A stretch of 64,000 bases of DNA from NCBI RefSeq assembly GCF_949628265.1, contig NC_088789.1, forward strand, positions 17,042,886 to 17,106,885, written 5' to 3'. The stretch is from Cloeon dipterum. Its lineage: Eukaryota; Arthropoda; Insecta; Ephemeroptera; Baetidae. Numbering within the stretch: position 1 is the stretch's first letter; every line of letters starts with the position of its first letter. The notes beneath the pieces are model-generated. The model did no database searches. It saw only the letters and a program-made list of their open reading frames with translations, and was not told where the DNA came from. Position numbers and translations under genes: made by a program. Positions 34,901 to 47,900 of this stretch are shown here, one piece after another.

Positions 34901-36200
34901 AGCACATTAGAAACTTCTCAACATGTATTTTTATTTCCATAAAACGTTGGTTTAGATGAAAATTCTTGATTTCAAGGATTTACTTGCATCATGGAGAATA
35001 TTGTGCCCTTCATTTTTTTTCTTCCAGAGAGGATCTCCTCTCCCAGCCTCTTCTTCTCTAGACAAACCACCCCGAAAAAGCAATCATACAATAAATAGAA
35101 CGTAATACTATAATGGAATGAGTTTTTGTTATTATATGATTGTTCGTTTTGTCTTATGAAGTAGAGAGCTTTGGTAGCACACCGGAACTATTGTCACAAG
35201 CACAAAATAAAGGACGGGCGTACATTGCCTTCAGGAAAAAGTCCGCAGATATCAATTTTCCGACTGCGGTGAAAGACACTTCACCACTAGCTTTCTTTTC
35301 CATTGGAGGAACTCTACTTCTCCTATGTTGTAACTTTTCCACATCTTTATATCTATAATGTACTAATACAGGGAGCCAAATGGAGTAAATAATTTAATCA
35401 GCAAACTTGACGTTCTTCATTCAGTGTATCAAATAAATTTTGTAATTATCAACGCCAAAACGCAGGATTGATAATAAAAATCCGTTTGTTACGTTGAAAC
35501 GCTTTTTCACCAACCCAATGCGGAGAATAATGAATATAGAGGTCTCGGCAGCGTAATTTTTGGCGGCGGCTCGCTGAACTGGCTGCATCTGAATTTTGGG
35601 CCGGCAACAGAACATAATAGCCGGCGGCTGGCGTGGCCCTTCAAAAAAAGAAGTTTGACAAGTGCTTGACCGTCCAAAGGTCGATTTTTTCTCCGGCATT
35701 TTTTTATTTTTTTTGACAGGCGGCTGGTGCAGCTTAGCCACATTCACGGCATTTGGATGCTGACCACATGACATTAGCCGGCTGGCTGATTGTGAGACCT
35801 CTCAGAGTGATTTCTGATAACCCTGTTATTGAATAAGGAAAACATTCCTGAAAGCGCTCTTGTATAAGAAAGATGTCTAACTGTTATGCTATCTCTTTGT
35901 AACCAAAAATCGTAATGAACGGATCTCACAAAAAGTGTAAAAAAAAACAAACGGCCAATGTGTTCCAACTATCGGAAGGTTGAGAAATGAATAAATATTG
36001 ACAAAGCAGGAGTGTTAGCAGCAAAAAGTTTTACTAATTGGACGCAGCTGAAATAAAAAGTGTTACTTCTTATTGTTAGTGGTTGATTACATTACGTGGA
36101 TCAATAAAATGGAGGTTATTTTTGTGTCGTATCTTGTAAATTTATAAGTGGGGTGTTTATGAATAAAAAGAATCTGTTTCTCAAATAAATTGGTATTTTT
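34900..36200. other. Intergenic region between GPCR and rRNA methyltransferase 3
   Basis: Probably holds the GPCR 3'UTR and the 3'UTR of the convergent methyltransferase gene. Open frames here lack recognisable domains and splice partners. An AATAAA-type poly(A) motif near 35.09 kb is a candidate GPCR 3' end. Confidence 0.4.
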
Positions 36201-36228
36201 TAATCTCATCCACATTAGTTATTGTCAT

Positions 36229-39200
36229 CTACACAGCACTATGCGATATTTGCCTACGAATTTCATACACGAGCACGGCAACGGCTGTGCCTACGTTAAG
36301 ACTTTCTACCCCACACGCTAATGGAATACGAATTCTGGTTGCCTTGGCAATGTCAGTGGCGCGCGCACTGAGTCCGTGAGTTTCGCCACCCACGACCAAC
36401 ACAATAGGACCGCTCGCGACACTGAACGAAACGTCTGTGTAATCTCGGGGACCTTTGGCCAAGAATTCTCTATGGTCGGCAAGGTACAGGGAAGCGTTTT
36501 CTGAAGTGATCAAGGTTCCAAGTTCGTCCCAGCTAGGTTGTTGAATGACCGGAACACGGAAAACAGATCCCATGCTCGCTCGCACCACTTTAGGGTCCCA
36601 AATATTCACGCAACCTGTTGGCAAAATTGTATATAGATTACTATCACATGAAGTCACATTACTATGGAGTCACATGTCCGCTTTGAATTATATTTAGCTT
36701 TGAACCAATAGGGGAAAATTTACGGATGACCAAATTCAATCCCTTTGGTGTATTGACATATTCGTCTTGGTAAGCAAAACGCTGCTAGTCGTCACTGTGT
36801 GGGCGCGCTTACACGTTTCGCCTATTAACGCCCACAAGAGCCCTTAATTTGCAACTCGTTTGGTGGCACGGTGGCAAATAATCGCTCTTTCGCAATGCTA
36901 AATCGCATATTTCTTGGTATACAAGGAAGGCGGAAAAGTAAATTTAAAATATGGAAGTTTAGCCTGAATATCAGTCGAGCATTATTCATACCTAGCTGGA
37001 GCCACCGCAAATCTTAGATAAACACCCGCGTTAAGCGGCTTGCGAACTGAGTAATGCTAATTAAGTTGTTACAGGCTACCCACGCACTAAATATGCAGAT
37101 GACCTCGATTAATTCAAAGCAAACAATTTTTTTTAATAGCAAACTGCCAGCGCAATTAAGTGGCATGATGAGTTTTAGTTTCCAGCAAGTCAATCAAAAG
37201 CAGAAAGGAACAAACAGAGATACAAAATGAATGTGGCACAAGGTCTCAACGCTTCAAACAAGAGGTGCAAAAGGTGGTAATTAACTTTTAAAGAGCCTTA
37301 TACATTCAGCTACTATTTCAAAAACAAATATATAAATAAATACTATGACGGTCATTTTTAAATTCTTGAGCTCTTAAATCTGACAAAAAATCATTTTTAT
37401 TTTTAAACTGAATACTTAATAGGTATGTACTGGACATATTTTTTTTTGGAAAACCTTAAAAATACATTTAAAAATCCAATTTTTATTCAATCGCGATGAT
37501 TTTTGGTCCGTCATTTTGAATCACTGAAAAAACACTTAATTTTTACATTGAGGTCACTCCTGGACAAAAAAGTTACACCAAAAACTTAAAAATATTGAAA
37601 TTTGAAAAAATGTTGCGATTTTTATTTATGTAAATTTTCCATTATATATTCATTCATATTTTCTGAAATAAAATACTACATAAATTAAAAAAAAAAATCG
37701 ATGAAAGGTCAAAATTTCAATTGATTTGTCTTGACAAGGAAATTCTGCATACCAAATTTCACAACGACTGGATAAAATTTGCCGATTTTTTTTAAAATAA
37801 TTATCATGGAAATCGCCGCATAGGACTCCATACCCAGATTTGCATCCATAGCTCAAATTTCGTGCTATGGATAGAAACTTTTTATTTTCTTTTATTATGA
37901 AAGTTTACATGTCTGATGCCAAAAATATACTTCATATTTCGGGAGTTATATGGGGTTAAGGCTTAAAATGTTTCTTTTTGGGGAAAAACAAAAAATAATT
38001 ATTATTTCTTCAAATGCCGTTTTTTGGTAAAGAGTACAAATTATGCGATTATGTCACTATTTAAAAAAGGTTACCCACATAAAATTAATATCTTGACTGT
38101 AATTTTTACTGTCAATGGAACAAAAAAGCAACCCACCATTAGAATCCCACACATAAGAGCTTCAGGTTAAAAACTGTTTAATATTTTGAGCCAGCAGATC
38201 TGCCCATACCTACCCACACAGAAAAAAGGCGATTATACTGTATAAATAGTTTTTTTTATATTTTCTCTGAAATCTGAATTGACTTTACAAAGTATTTTTC
38301 AATTTTTTTTCTAAGAACTTAAATCCATATGTACAAAGATCAATCTGACTTTTTCCATGTAAAAAAACTAAGCGTAAAACCTTTCAGGCCATCAAATAAG
38401 CGCAAAGCATATTGACTTATTTTTAAAATGCATTATTTCTCCAAAACCAGAAAAATCGAAAGTTAAATAAGGATTTTAGCTGAAAATTCACGTAAAATGT
38501 CAATTTTTCTGATTTTCCCGAACTTGACAACACATACAACGCCTTCTGTTATACATTTCAGGAAAACCACGCCGCCAACTCTAAATTTCCGCGATTTACG
38601 CCCTCTTACAGTGGCAGCTGCAGGTAAACGTGTTTTTTCCGATAAAAAATTGCAACATTCTCAGAAAATTAGGTCAAAATTTTACCAACGGTTAATTCGT
38701 AGAAATCAATCATTTGGCTTTTAAGTTGCAAAGAAACACACGGCTATTCCACTTATGATATAAATATAAGCATCAATTATAATAATACAATGTGCCAGAT
38801 AAATAAAATGCTGGACTTTTAAGCCCAATTTTAAAATTTAAACCGACTACTCTCCTCGGATATAATTATTATTTATTTTGTGCTAGAAATAAGACTCATC
38901 AAAATTATCAACTATTTTAAGATTTAGGGAAAACCCTATTATTACCATTCTACATTCAGTGTTTTAAAACATAGTGGAAATATTGTTATTTAACTTTTAA
39001 TATTGTGAAAATGACTGAGCCTACCTTTCGTCGTGATGACTTGGTTGCATCCAACAGCAGCTGCTACCCTGAGAATAGCTCCCATATTTCCAGGGTCACG
39101 CACTTGATCACAAACCAAATTCAGAGGGAGGATGTCTTCACTCCTATCTTCCCCAGGTTTCAAAGACTTCAGCATTTGAGATTTTGGCTGACTGAAAATC

Positions 39201-39890
39201 CCTGTAGCGAAGTTAAAATAAAATAATTTTGAATTAAATTTCTTTTAAATAATTTCTACCGGTTATCCCAGGACAAGTAGTCAAGGTAGACCAAATCTTC
39301 AGATTTGAGTACGGAACCTTGTAGCACCTGGTTAGACTACTTTCTGGAAGCTGGATCCCTCGAATTGTGTCTTTTTGGCTAAAGAAAATACTTTCGAATT
39401 TTATCCCAGCATGAATGGCATCCTCGATTAAACGCCTTCCCTCGACAGCAATGAATTTCTTGTTAGTTTTCGAACTCTTAATATTCATCGTTTTCTGCAT
39501 CGCAACACTAAAATTAATTCAAGTCATGAATTATGTATGTATGTTAACAAAAAATCAACCTATCTACCTCAAAGTTTTGTCAGCGTCTGTTAGCCTCTGA
39601 AAGGGAGGAAGACCTTCATTCGCTTCTTGCGATAGGAGTTGCTGCTCTTTTTTGCTCTCGATCTCACGAATCACTTCCTCTTTGCTCAGTTCAATTACAG
39701 GTGCTTCACATTCATCGATGGGGGCAGTAACTGGCGCTCCGACGGCAATTTGTTCATGTTTTCTATTTTCAATGAACTCGACTGGGAGCCGTGGGGTGCG
39801 ATTTCCTCTTGCAGGGCACACAACACTACAGTGGAATCCCCGAAGAGCAAATTTCGTCGACAGACGAAGGCAATGAACGAGTGTGGCCAT
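36229..39890 (-). CDS. Mrm3: Mitochondrial rRNA 2'-O-methyltransferase 3 (SpoU/TrmH family, 4 exons)
   Basis: Uses S-adenosylmethionine to methylate a ribose in mitochondrial large-subunit rRNA; in humans MRM3 modifies G1370 of 16S rRNA. Exons from the 5' end: 39890-39568, 39507-39260, 39201-39025, 36614-36229, phases 2, 1, 1, giving 377 residues. The N-terminus lacks acidic residues and is rich in Arg, Ser and hydrophobics, as expected for a mitochondrial targeting sequence. Exon 2 has the SpoU substrate-binding start (FIAVEGRRLIEDAI). Exon 3 has SPOUT motif 1 (NLVCDQVRDPGNMGAILR with the catalytic Asn and Arg). Exon 4 has motif 2 (VLVVGGETHGLS) and motif 3 (IPLACGVESLNVGTAVAVL). All key motifs are present. 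Intron 3 is 2.4 kb with no gene seen inside. The gene is divergent from CRIPT, about 1.2 kb apart. Confidence 0.92.
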
Positions 39891-41055
39891 TTCTTTTTAG
39901 CGTTTTCGTGGCTCTCCTCAGAATATTAGCACTAAAAAAATACATGAATTGTTTTTTATGTGAAATCCAAATGAATAATATAATTTATTATTCTAGAAAT
40001 AGATACATATATACATGCACACAAATGCAAAAATTGCCAGCTAAATGACTGTCCAAATATTATATGACGTATTTTATAATCTATTGTACACAACTTGTTT
40101 AAAACAAATTGATTGATTGATTGACATGAAAAAACTTGCTGGCAAAATATATTGTGTAAACAAAAATTACACGTAAATCGTTGTATCTATTTTGGTAAAG
40201 TTACAGTTTCTGCCGGGCTACACTACACATCTTGCCAATAAATTTCTTACGAGAATCCCACATAAAAGTATGGGTGGCGAGAACTGTAATTTTAACATAT
40301 TATTTAAGGACAATAATCAAATGAGTAATATTATGTCTGTATATACCATTCAAACCTTTTCAATTATGTACTATGATATATGTTGCAGTGTTCCTATTCT
40401 AGACCCGGCCCTGACCATGTGGGTTGTTATTTTGTAAACAGAGCGCCAAGCAGCAAGATAGGACAATAAAACTGATTGTGAGTGAAACCAAGCGAATGCA
40501 CCATTTTATTTTTACGTTTGGGGAAAACGCGCCCACTCCACGGGCCTTGTAAACGATTGTGACGTCCATAAAAAAGGATAAAGGGATGCGTCATAATTTT
40601 TATTAAATGGCTTACCTGCAAGCCCTTTGTGGCAATCAGTAGATGCAGAGCGCTCGCACTGCCATCTTATCAACTCATAATGAACTAACAGCTGACGCCC
40701 ACTGCTCTACGAAAGGAAACATCACATCATTGTCCGAAGTGTCTGGCCAACTAGTGTGAGCTTTATCGATATCGTCTAACAAAAAGATCACGCACACTCC
40801 TTTGCTGTGGCAATATTTGAGTGACTTTCCCGGCTTTTCCAAGTCCTTTCACGGCTTTGCAAGGTGTGTATGATATTTATCATGAAACTTTAATGCTCGA
40901 TATCCCTTTTTAATTTTGCGAGCGCCGCATCGCTTACATTTTAATCATAAACGTTCCTCCATTTTAAATCTGTATGCAATGCTTTTACGCTTAAGTCGAT
41001 AGTGAATTTGAATGCTCTTTTCCTTCAGGATTGATTAGCTGAATTTATCCTCATC

Positions 41056-41461
41056 ATGGTTTGCGCTAAGTGCGAAGCGAAGGTCGGCAAGGTCATCACG
41101 CCCGACCCTTGGAAGACAGGAGCGAGGAACACCACCGAAGGCGGCGGCCGAAAAATCAACGAGAATAAAGCTCTGTCTTCCAGGGCACGTTCCAACCCCT
41201 ACGGCGGCACTAAGTTCGAGAAATGTAGGATCTGCAGGTCGAAAATTCATCAGCAGGGAGCGTATTATTGCCAGGTATGACGCTTTTTGAAACACGTGTG
41301 GACGAAGTGATAATTTATTTTCGTTTATTAATGTGTGTATAACTATATAATGTTAAATTTTATTTTCATTGTTTCAGTCATGTGCCTACAAAAAGGGCAT
41401 CTGCGCGATGTGCGGAAAGAAAATCATCGACACCAAAAACTATAAGCAGTCAGCGGTGTAA
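41056..41461 (+). CDS. Cript: CRIPT, cysteine-rich PDZ-binding protein (2 exons)
   Basis: Small zinc-binding protein; in vertebrates its C-terminus binds PDZ3 of PSD-95 and it has a role in the minor spliceosome. Exons 41056-41274 and 41378-41461 join in phase 0 to 100 residues, almost the same as human CRIPT (101). It starts MVCAKCEAKVGKVITPDPWK and carries the expected Cys pairs: CAKC, CRICRSK, then YYCQ/SC across the splice and CAMCGKK. The end, TKNYKQSAV, keeps the class I PDZ ligand form S/T-x-V. The gene is convergent with the PDZ-domain membrane protein gene, whose stop codon is about 520 bases away. Confidence 0.95.
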
Positions 41462-41824
41462 GATGGTGGTTCTTCTGCTCGTTTGGCAAGGCGCTTGCTA
41501 AGAATTTTCGGCGATCAAACAAATAGCAGTAATCCACCAACGTGGGACACCTCGAATGCAGAAGTCAAGGTGGACTTCACTACTAAATCCAAACCGTTGA
41601 ACTTGAAAGACTTTGGTGCTGCTGATTGATGCGGTGCAGAAGTTCATGACTGTGCTATGAAGATAGCCATCCACACCCAGACACCTGCTCAAGGCTGATG
41701 AAGTGGTCGCAGTGGGGCTCTCTGGAATCGAGAATCTGAGATGCAAGACTCCTTTGAGATGGCGCTGCGGTGACTCATGTAAATAGATTATCAGATTTCT
41801 TACTAAAATATATTGTGATCTCTG

Positions 41825-41830
41825 AATAAA
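41825..41830 (+). terminator. Candidate poly(A) signal of CRIPT
   Basis: AATAAA about 360 bases after the CRIPT stop codon, the first clear canonical signal on this strand. Confidence 0.5.
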
Positions 41831-41978
41831 ATTAGTGTCATTTTGTATAATATAATTATAATTATTCTGGCGTTTGATTAATACACAAAAAAATAAATTA
41901 TTTACAAATATTATAAGCCGTCGCAGGGCTTGAGCAAAATTTGTCTCACAAATCAACAATTAAGATGGAAGAGCACGG

Positions 41979-44900
41979 TTATTTTGATTGAAATTCCTTG
42001 TGGTTCGTTTCGTGATTCACAACCGGGGGGATGATTTCGTTTTTACTGTTCTCGTCTGAGGTCGGCGGTTCGAGGAAAACCCACTGCTCAAACGTGTTGA
42101 ACTGGTTGTCGGCCGTCTTGAGGTAGCTCGAGTGCGACATCATGATGTCGTCCAGCTCAGCGGCCGAAATCTGCATCACCTCCTTCTCCAGGTTGACCGG
42201 AGTGACGGTCACGTTGGTCGCCATCACCTGGACGTCAGTGTCGGATTCAAACTTTTCGTTGTCGTCGGCCTCCCCGTCGTGGTGGTTGTTGGTGAACGGC
42301 GCCTCGTCTGGCGGATCCCTCGACTGGACGACAAGGAGGCTGCCGCCGCTGGTGCCGTGTCTGATGGTGGTGGACGAGGGGAAGTCGATGGCGTTGTCGC
42401 CCATAGACAGCACCTGGATCTCGGTGACGTGCTGCACTGTGGGGGAGGCTGTGCTAACGAAGGTGACCGTCGGCGGAGGGGACGTGGGCGGGCTGGGTGG
42501 CGCGGCGGGCGCGTCGTCAGGCGTGATGTAGGTGATGCTGGCCGGACCGGACGACTCCTCATCCACGGCGATCACCGTCTTCAGCTCATGCTGCTTCTCG
42601 ATGCTAAGGGCCTCCTCCAGGGTGCCCCACTGCGACGACTTCTTCAGCCTGCGGTTGAACGTGTCCGACGCGCCCGCTAGCACGTCCGTCACCGTCAGCG
42701 GCTCCTTGCGCTGCAGCGGCGTGTTGGTCGGCGTCAACTCGTCATCGTCCTCCTCCTCGATGCTCGTGTCCGTCATGGCCGTCTCCGAGACGACCGGCGC
42801 CACCTGCTGCTTCCGCTCCACCTCGTTCACGTCCACCATGTCCAGCGACACGGCCCTCTCCAGGGGGATGCTCATCGGCTGGTCCGTGTCGAAGCGGGAC
42901 AGGTCACCCAGGGAGGCAGCCTTTCGCTCCCTCCCCTTGCCAGGACTGGCCACCTCCGGCTGCTGCTCCTCCTTGCCGGCCTGGTGGATGGTCACCTGCG
43001 ACGACCCCAGCTCGATGGTCACCGGCTTGTCCTGCTCCGCGTCCAGGACCTCCTCGGCCTTGGACATATTCTCCTCGAATTTCAGCTGCATGTCCGAGAA
43101 CGCAGTCGCCACTGGAGGTGGCGGAGCACGCCTCTTCTTCCTGTCGTTCTCCTCGATGGAAATCTGCTGCTCGGCATCCTCCGCCGCCATCGCCGGGATT
43201 TCTTTCAGACTCTTTCTGTGGCTGACGGCCGCCTGAGCCGCCAGCCTCATCTCCTCAGGCATTTCCGTCGGGATGTTGTGCTTCTCCTGCTCGACCTTGT
43301 GCTTCATTTCGTTGACAACCTGGATCATTTTGTCCGGCACGTCCACGGCCATCTCGTGCACAACTTCCTCCTCCTCCTCCTCCTCCTCCTCCTCCTCTAT
43401 TTTCTTGTTCTGCTCGTTTTGGCTCATCTCGGTGGCTGCCTTCGGCTCCAGTTTCTGACCCAATTCACTCGTCAGATTGAAGGGCAGAACCTTGACGCCG
43501 AACTTGGCCATTTTCTCTGCCGACGTCGGCGGCTTCTTCTCGGACCCAAGAGACGTCGTTGAAGTAGTTGGCTTTTTAGACCGTTCAGGCTTCTGCATGG
43601 ACACATTTGACTTGGTTGCTGGTGCCGCTTCCCTCTCCAGCTTTGCCGTTTCTTTGCGGTCCATGGTGCTCACAACGCTTGTTGTCGATGCTGGATTTTC
43701 AGACTTTTTCAATTTGGCCTGCCGGGCACCCATGCTTGACATCCTCATCTGAAAGTAAAATCGATAGGAATGGCATTACTCTCTTTTTTGTTTGTTTGGG
43801 GCTCAAATTGTCAACCGCAATTTAATTTCTGGTTTGTTAAAAGTTTAATGCCGCAGGAAAATAAAATGCGATAAAAGTGAAGCTATTTTTCTCTCTATAT
43901 AGCATATAGTACTTATTTTTAGCGCGCGTCCATGAAATTCTTGGTACTATAACATGGCAATATATATTTTAAACATTTTAATTAGCGTATGAGCAATTTG
44001 ACCCTTTGGAGGCCATCAGGGTGACCAGGTAACACCTAATATTATGCTTAAATCTTGTTTTTTTTTGTAATTTCTCTTTTGAAAGTATTTATGTTTGTGA
44101 CTTTGATTTATTTGATCCTTAAAAAGGACATATACATTTAAATTCCGTCAAACGCAAGATTTTCCAAATGAGTGCCGTTATATTTGAAAATCGTGTAAAT
44201 CTGGCTAAAATTCTATGCCAAAAATCAGCTCAGAATTAATCTAAAATCGTCTATTTTGGGACAAAAATCGTCTATTTTGGGACAAAAATCGTCTTAAATT
44301 TACTTTAAATAATATTATACCCGTTTCCTAAAAGCAATAATTTATAAAAAAATGTTTGTATACATTTTAAAATCTCATATTTGTACTTACTTTATTGAGG
44401 TCATCAATGGATTGGCTACGGTAGAACGGATGGCACAACCTGTCAGGAGGCCCAACCGACGGCGACCTTTTGCCGCTGCCAGATTCTCTGATCGTCCTCC
44501 CATGCGGCCGCTTTTCGATTTCAAGCTGAACGTCGTAGGGCGAGGCGTAACTGAGAATCGTAAGCGCGTCCTCGAACACCATGTGCCGCAGCGATATACT
44601 GATGCTAACGATTCTGTCCCCTGATGACACAACATTTTAATTACAGACGTAAAAATATAAATAAAAAAGGCCAACCTGCTGCAATTCGTCCTGACTCAGA
44701 GGCCGGGCCGCGGTGCAGAACGTCTCGAACGTAAATTCCCTCTCGCATGTTGCCGCAAATATTAAATCCCAGCCCGGTAAAATCGTGGCCCCTGAGAGGA
44801 ACGAAATCTCGCTCTGGCTCCTAAGTAAAGAGACGTTTTTCTCATAGTAAAAACAGCGTGAGATTGAAAAAGATTAAAACTTACTCCAACAAACGAGTCG

Positions 44901-47900
44901 TCCATTGCTTTGAAGGAGTTGTGTTTCCCCTTTCCGCTGCTGCCGCCGACGAAAGCCGAGAACGGAGCCCACGCTTGCCATTTTCCTTGAACTTTTCCGC
45001 CCTTCTGAAAATTTTAGTCATTTTTTAATCGTGTAATTGAATAAAATTGACTAAAAGGGGTCGAGAGAGAAATCATAATGAATGAATCAATACAGAAATT
45101 AATTACAACTGCTCTTCTCCATGTTTGGCCATCAATATTGATCTAAATAATTCTCCAATTTACAGATTCTCTCTACTTGTGATGTATTATTAAGTACTAC
45201 CCTCATTCACTTAAATTAATGAAAAGTGTTCATTCACATTAATTAACTATATGACATATATTAAGTCGAAATTTTTTGTTGGAGGCTCTATTTTATTTCT
45301 GTTAGCCTGTTTTGGGTTGATATAAAAGATAGGTAAAATAAAATATATAAACATAAATTTATTTGATCCTTATCTCCAACAATTATTTGATGAGCATCAA
45401 GAGAGGGCAATTTAACTGGAGCCTATATGTACAGGAAAAGTACATCAATCTGGCAGGGGTCTGATATCTGAAGGTCTTGATGTAAATTTTTATTAAAAAC
45501 TAAACGCTAGTGAGAAATCCCCCAACATTGCCACATTATCGGGTTTAAGGGCACTTGAATACCGAGTTTTGAAATTTTTATCAGGGATTTTCTCAATGCC
45601 ATTTTTTTTCATTTAAAAAATTCATTAATGTCTACAAACCCTGCCTAGACATGAAGTTTTGAAGCATGAGTTTATTTTAAGTTTACCTTATTATCAGAGT
45701 TGATGTTATTTCTTTCAATTGTCGATCTACCATCTGGAACAAAATCAAGTTCTAATTATTATTTTTTAAATTTATAAGAGGAAATCTATTACGACTAGTC
45801 TAATTGGTTTTTAAAAATAAGCACACACAGAGGTAATTGTCCTTAAAGGAAGATTATTATTTTGTAATAAATTAGCCTAGATTTGATTGAAATATTTTGA
45901 GTGAGAAACTAATTTAATTGTATTTGTTTTCTGTAGAATGAAATGTAATTCAAAAATAGCTTCTGTATAATTTTATTTTTGTTCTGCTTGATCTATTTCT
46001 TTTACATTAAATTTAAGGGTTTAAGCTACCTTAAATTCAAACTAAATATATGACATTCTAACAAAGCGAGAAATTTTTATTAGCCACGTTTCATCTTCGC
46101 TACTTAAATTTCACTCATATCAATCCCCGAAACAATTCCTTCTGCCAGAGTCATTCAGGCTTTGAAAATCCGTGGCAATCTGGGCGAGCCGCGTTCTTAT
46201 CACAACCTCTCTTTGTTTTAGAGTGAATAAATTAGTACAATGACAACAGACGGCCGCAGTAAAAAATGCCATGCAACGTTTTATGAAGCAAACGCATGAG
46301 CTGCGTATTGCAGAGACCATATTTTTTGCAACAAAAGGAAACAGCAACAATGCTCGTTACGCTGCTGGGAGCTAAATGAACAATACGGCACCGACATGTG
46401 CTTTTCGCTCGCAGAGCCGCGGCGGTGCCCTTGACCCCGCTCTTTTTGTGGCCAGCGCGCGCCTCCGCCACTCGGAACACATTCCAAGCGGCGCACCCAA
46501 ATCAAATAAATTGCCAGCAGCACCGGCACTTCTTCCTTTTGGATTTAAATATATTATATTGGTTCTCCATTTCTTGACATGCAACGTTAGATTTCTTTGT
46601 TTCCTTCTCTGGTTTACTCGCTTTATCCATTCTCGGGGGAATGCCTTTTTACGGGCTCACTCAGCTAAATTGAGAGCAGTGCAGCAACTACTGGAAACAC
46701 GAGTTTCAGTAAGCTAATGAACCTGGATAATTTACATAATTGCACTTGCAGATTCAAAATGGCATTCGCATCGTTGCTGATTGGCGATGAGTAATTACCC
46801 AGACGCCATAATTACTGTCGTCCCGCTTGGAAGAATCAATTGCGAGTGATAAAATAAATCATCCCAGAATAAGTTGCAACCATAAATACATTTTGGATAA
46901 AAAATAATTCAAAAAATTATTCCCGACTTGCTAAAAATTCGGTGTCCATAGGATTTCTTGTTGGATTTCTGACTCTAAATTAAAAGAACAGTACCTCAAG
47001 AAATATTGAATCACCTCTCTTTTATACAATTATGTTCAAACTGATATTATTTTGTCTGGATATGGCAATGTATGGGGCAAAATAGCCCTGCAGAACCATA
47101 ATAAAGATTACTTTGAAACTAAATTAGATCTCCACAGGGTCGAAAACTCATTAATTGACGCCAAACCTGGTGACTTTAGGGCTGTTTTTATGTTTTTACC
47201 CTCAAGGTTACGTCAGGGTCTGACCCTGAAGGTTTTAATTCCCCTAAAAGGTTTAATATGGTTACCCCGAGAGTGCTTTAAAAATAGTACATGAAAATTT
47301 TGATTTCATCAACGTTAGATATGCACATTTTAAATCTCAAATATACACAACAAAGCGATTTCAAAATGGTTTTTCAACTTCAAACTAAGATTACGCCACC
47401 AAGAAACTGGTGTGATAGTGCAGAATTTCACGGGCTACATTTTGGCCACAAGTTAAAAAAATTAAAGGAGGCTATCGCCCTGACGAATCGAATATCCTAA
47501 AAAAAGTGACCTTGTCCTTTGACCACTGTGACTCTTTTATTAATTAAATAGTTGTTCAGGATCAAAAAGGAGGTTGGGTGTCAAACATTTTAACATGATA
47601 CCTCATCGACTCAATTAAAGGTTACGCTATTTTATTATAGGAAGTTTCTGAAATAACCAAAGCTACTCCCAGGCTTCAATCGTGGAATTTTCCCACCTTT
47701 AAGCAATACAATAGTCATAGGTAGGAGATTTAAAGTAAAATCGATAAAAAAATTCTCCTCCCATTGCAGTATAAATTCACCTGCAACTACTCCGATATTT
47801 CTAAAGAAACAATATAAAAAATGTACAGGGACAATAAATTTACAAATAAATTTAGATAAACTGCAAAAATACAAACCATTTGAAGATGTCTTTAGAGGTG

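Noticed and set aside
35421-35774. Minus-strand open frame of 117 codons between GPCR and Mrm3
   Set aside because: No domain, low-complexity Lys runs and no linked exon; likely chance in 3' flanking sequence.
42132-43562. Long plus-strand open frames opposite the last exon of the PDZ protein gene
   Set aside because: They are antisense shadows produced by the GC-rich, low-complexity coding sequence on the minus strand.
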